This document shows, one piece after another, positions 14,578 through 14,756 of a stretch of DNA of 14,756 nt (the first letter of the stretch is position 1; every line of letters starts with the position of its first letter). This DNA is from an uncultured Sphingomonadaceae bacterium (GTDB lineage: Bacteria > Pseudomonadota > Alphaproteobacteria > Sphingomonadales > Sphingomonadaceae): NCBI GenBank assembly GCA_938003725.1, contig CALKXX010000025.1, forward strand, positions 1 through 14,756, read 5' to 3'. The position numbers and the translations under genes are program-made. The notes beneath the pieces are model-generated. The model ran no database searches and was not told the DNA's origin. It worked only from the letters and a program-made list of their open reading frames with translations.

Positions 14578-14756
14578 TCAGCCCTTTTTGGGAACTGGTT
14601 TCGCATTACCTTTATGCGCTTTCAAAGTGCCACCTTTTGTCAAGCAGGTGCCTTTTGAAACATATGTCCAGGCATTGCCTTGATAATTGATGGTAGATGT
14701 ACCCGCACAGCTGGTACCCGGACCGGCCGCACAGTCATTTTTGCCAGCCAATGAGA
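14578..14756 (-). CDS. bufA: Bufferin precursor peptide (DUF2282, BufA1/GigA type), 3' part only
   Basis: An open minus-strand frame enters from the window edge and ends at TGA 14580-14578, giving the last 58 residues of a small protein whose start is outside. It reads LAGKNDCAAGPGTSCAG, then NYQGNAWTYVSKGTC, the cysteine pattern of DUF2282 bufferins. Three cysteines are visible (8, 16 and 37 of the fragment); the fourth family cysteine, normally in a CYG-like motif, and the signal peptide should lie upstream. In the family the peptide is exported and selected cysteines are modified by BufB/BufC to bind copper or related metals. The fragment ends in a Lys-rich tail (GGTLKAHKGNAKPVPKKG) beyond the last cysteine. 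The adjacent downstream bufB, 18 bases away, supports the call. The operon promoter is not in the window. Confidence 0.88.
   Translation of the reverse strand, partial: SLAGKNDCAAGPGTSCAGTSTINYQGNAWTYVSKGTCLTKGGTLKAHKGNAKPVPKKG

Overview
The window reads as chromosomal DNA from a Sphingomonadales alphaproteobacterium. The 2-oxoglutarate dehydrogenase E1 protein begins with the short N-terminus I associate with this order, the TCA genes run sucD-sucA-sucB-lpd, and the moderate GC content would fit a Parasphingorhabdus/Sphingorhabdus/Sphingopyxis-like genome. The genus is inference, not proof. No rRNA, tRNA, CRISPR array or insertion sequence was seen, and no gene-free stretch exceeds about 155 bases.

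Left half (1-7828, plus strand): a central-metabolism cluster. It starts inside sucD (succinyl-CoA synthetase alpha), then sucA (E1o), sucB (E2o) and lpdA (E3). These encode the complete 2-oxoglutarate dehydrogenase complex and the next TCA enzyme. An 80-bp palindromic intergenic repeat sits between sucB and lpdA. An amidase-signature hydrolase of unknown substrate follows lpdA.

Middle (7829-11172): a 154-bp spacer holds a small hairpin and imperfect terminal inverted repeats. After it come a two-TM PepSY protein and a TRIC/UPF0126 cation-channel-like protein, which overlap by 4 bp. The TRIC gene meets, tail to tail with a 28-bp overlap, a full-length minus-strand SppA signal peptide peptidase.

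Right end (11243-14756, all minus strand): a compact operon read from right to left. The 3' end of a DUF2282 precursor peptide (BufA/GigA type, cut by the window edge) is followed by a DUF692 multinuclear non-heme iron oxidase (BufB), a DUF2063 partner (BufC), a DoxX membrane protein (BufD/GigD), an ECF sigma factor of SigF/ECF16 type, and its DUF1109 NrsF-type membrane anti-sigma factor. A strong intrinsic terminator closes it. This matches the metal-responsive bufferin (gig) system of Caulobacter: BufB and BufC modify cysteines of an exported small peptide that binds copper or other thiophilic metals, and NrsF releases SigF under metal stress. In Caulobacter, as I recall, the regulators are encoded ahead of the gig genes; here they are the last two genes of the same strand. 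BufB differs from the remembered family consensus at three usually conserved positions. A sequence identical to the remembered SigF promoter consensus lies inside bufC and points toward doxX-sigF-nrsF. These right-end features are the most interesting in the window.
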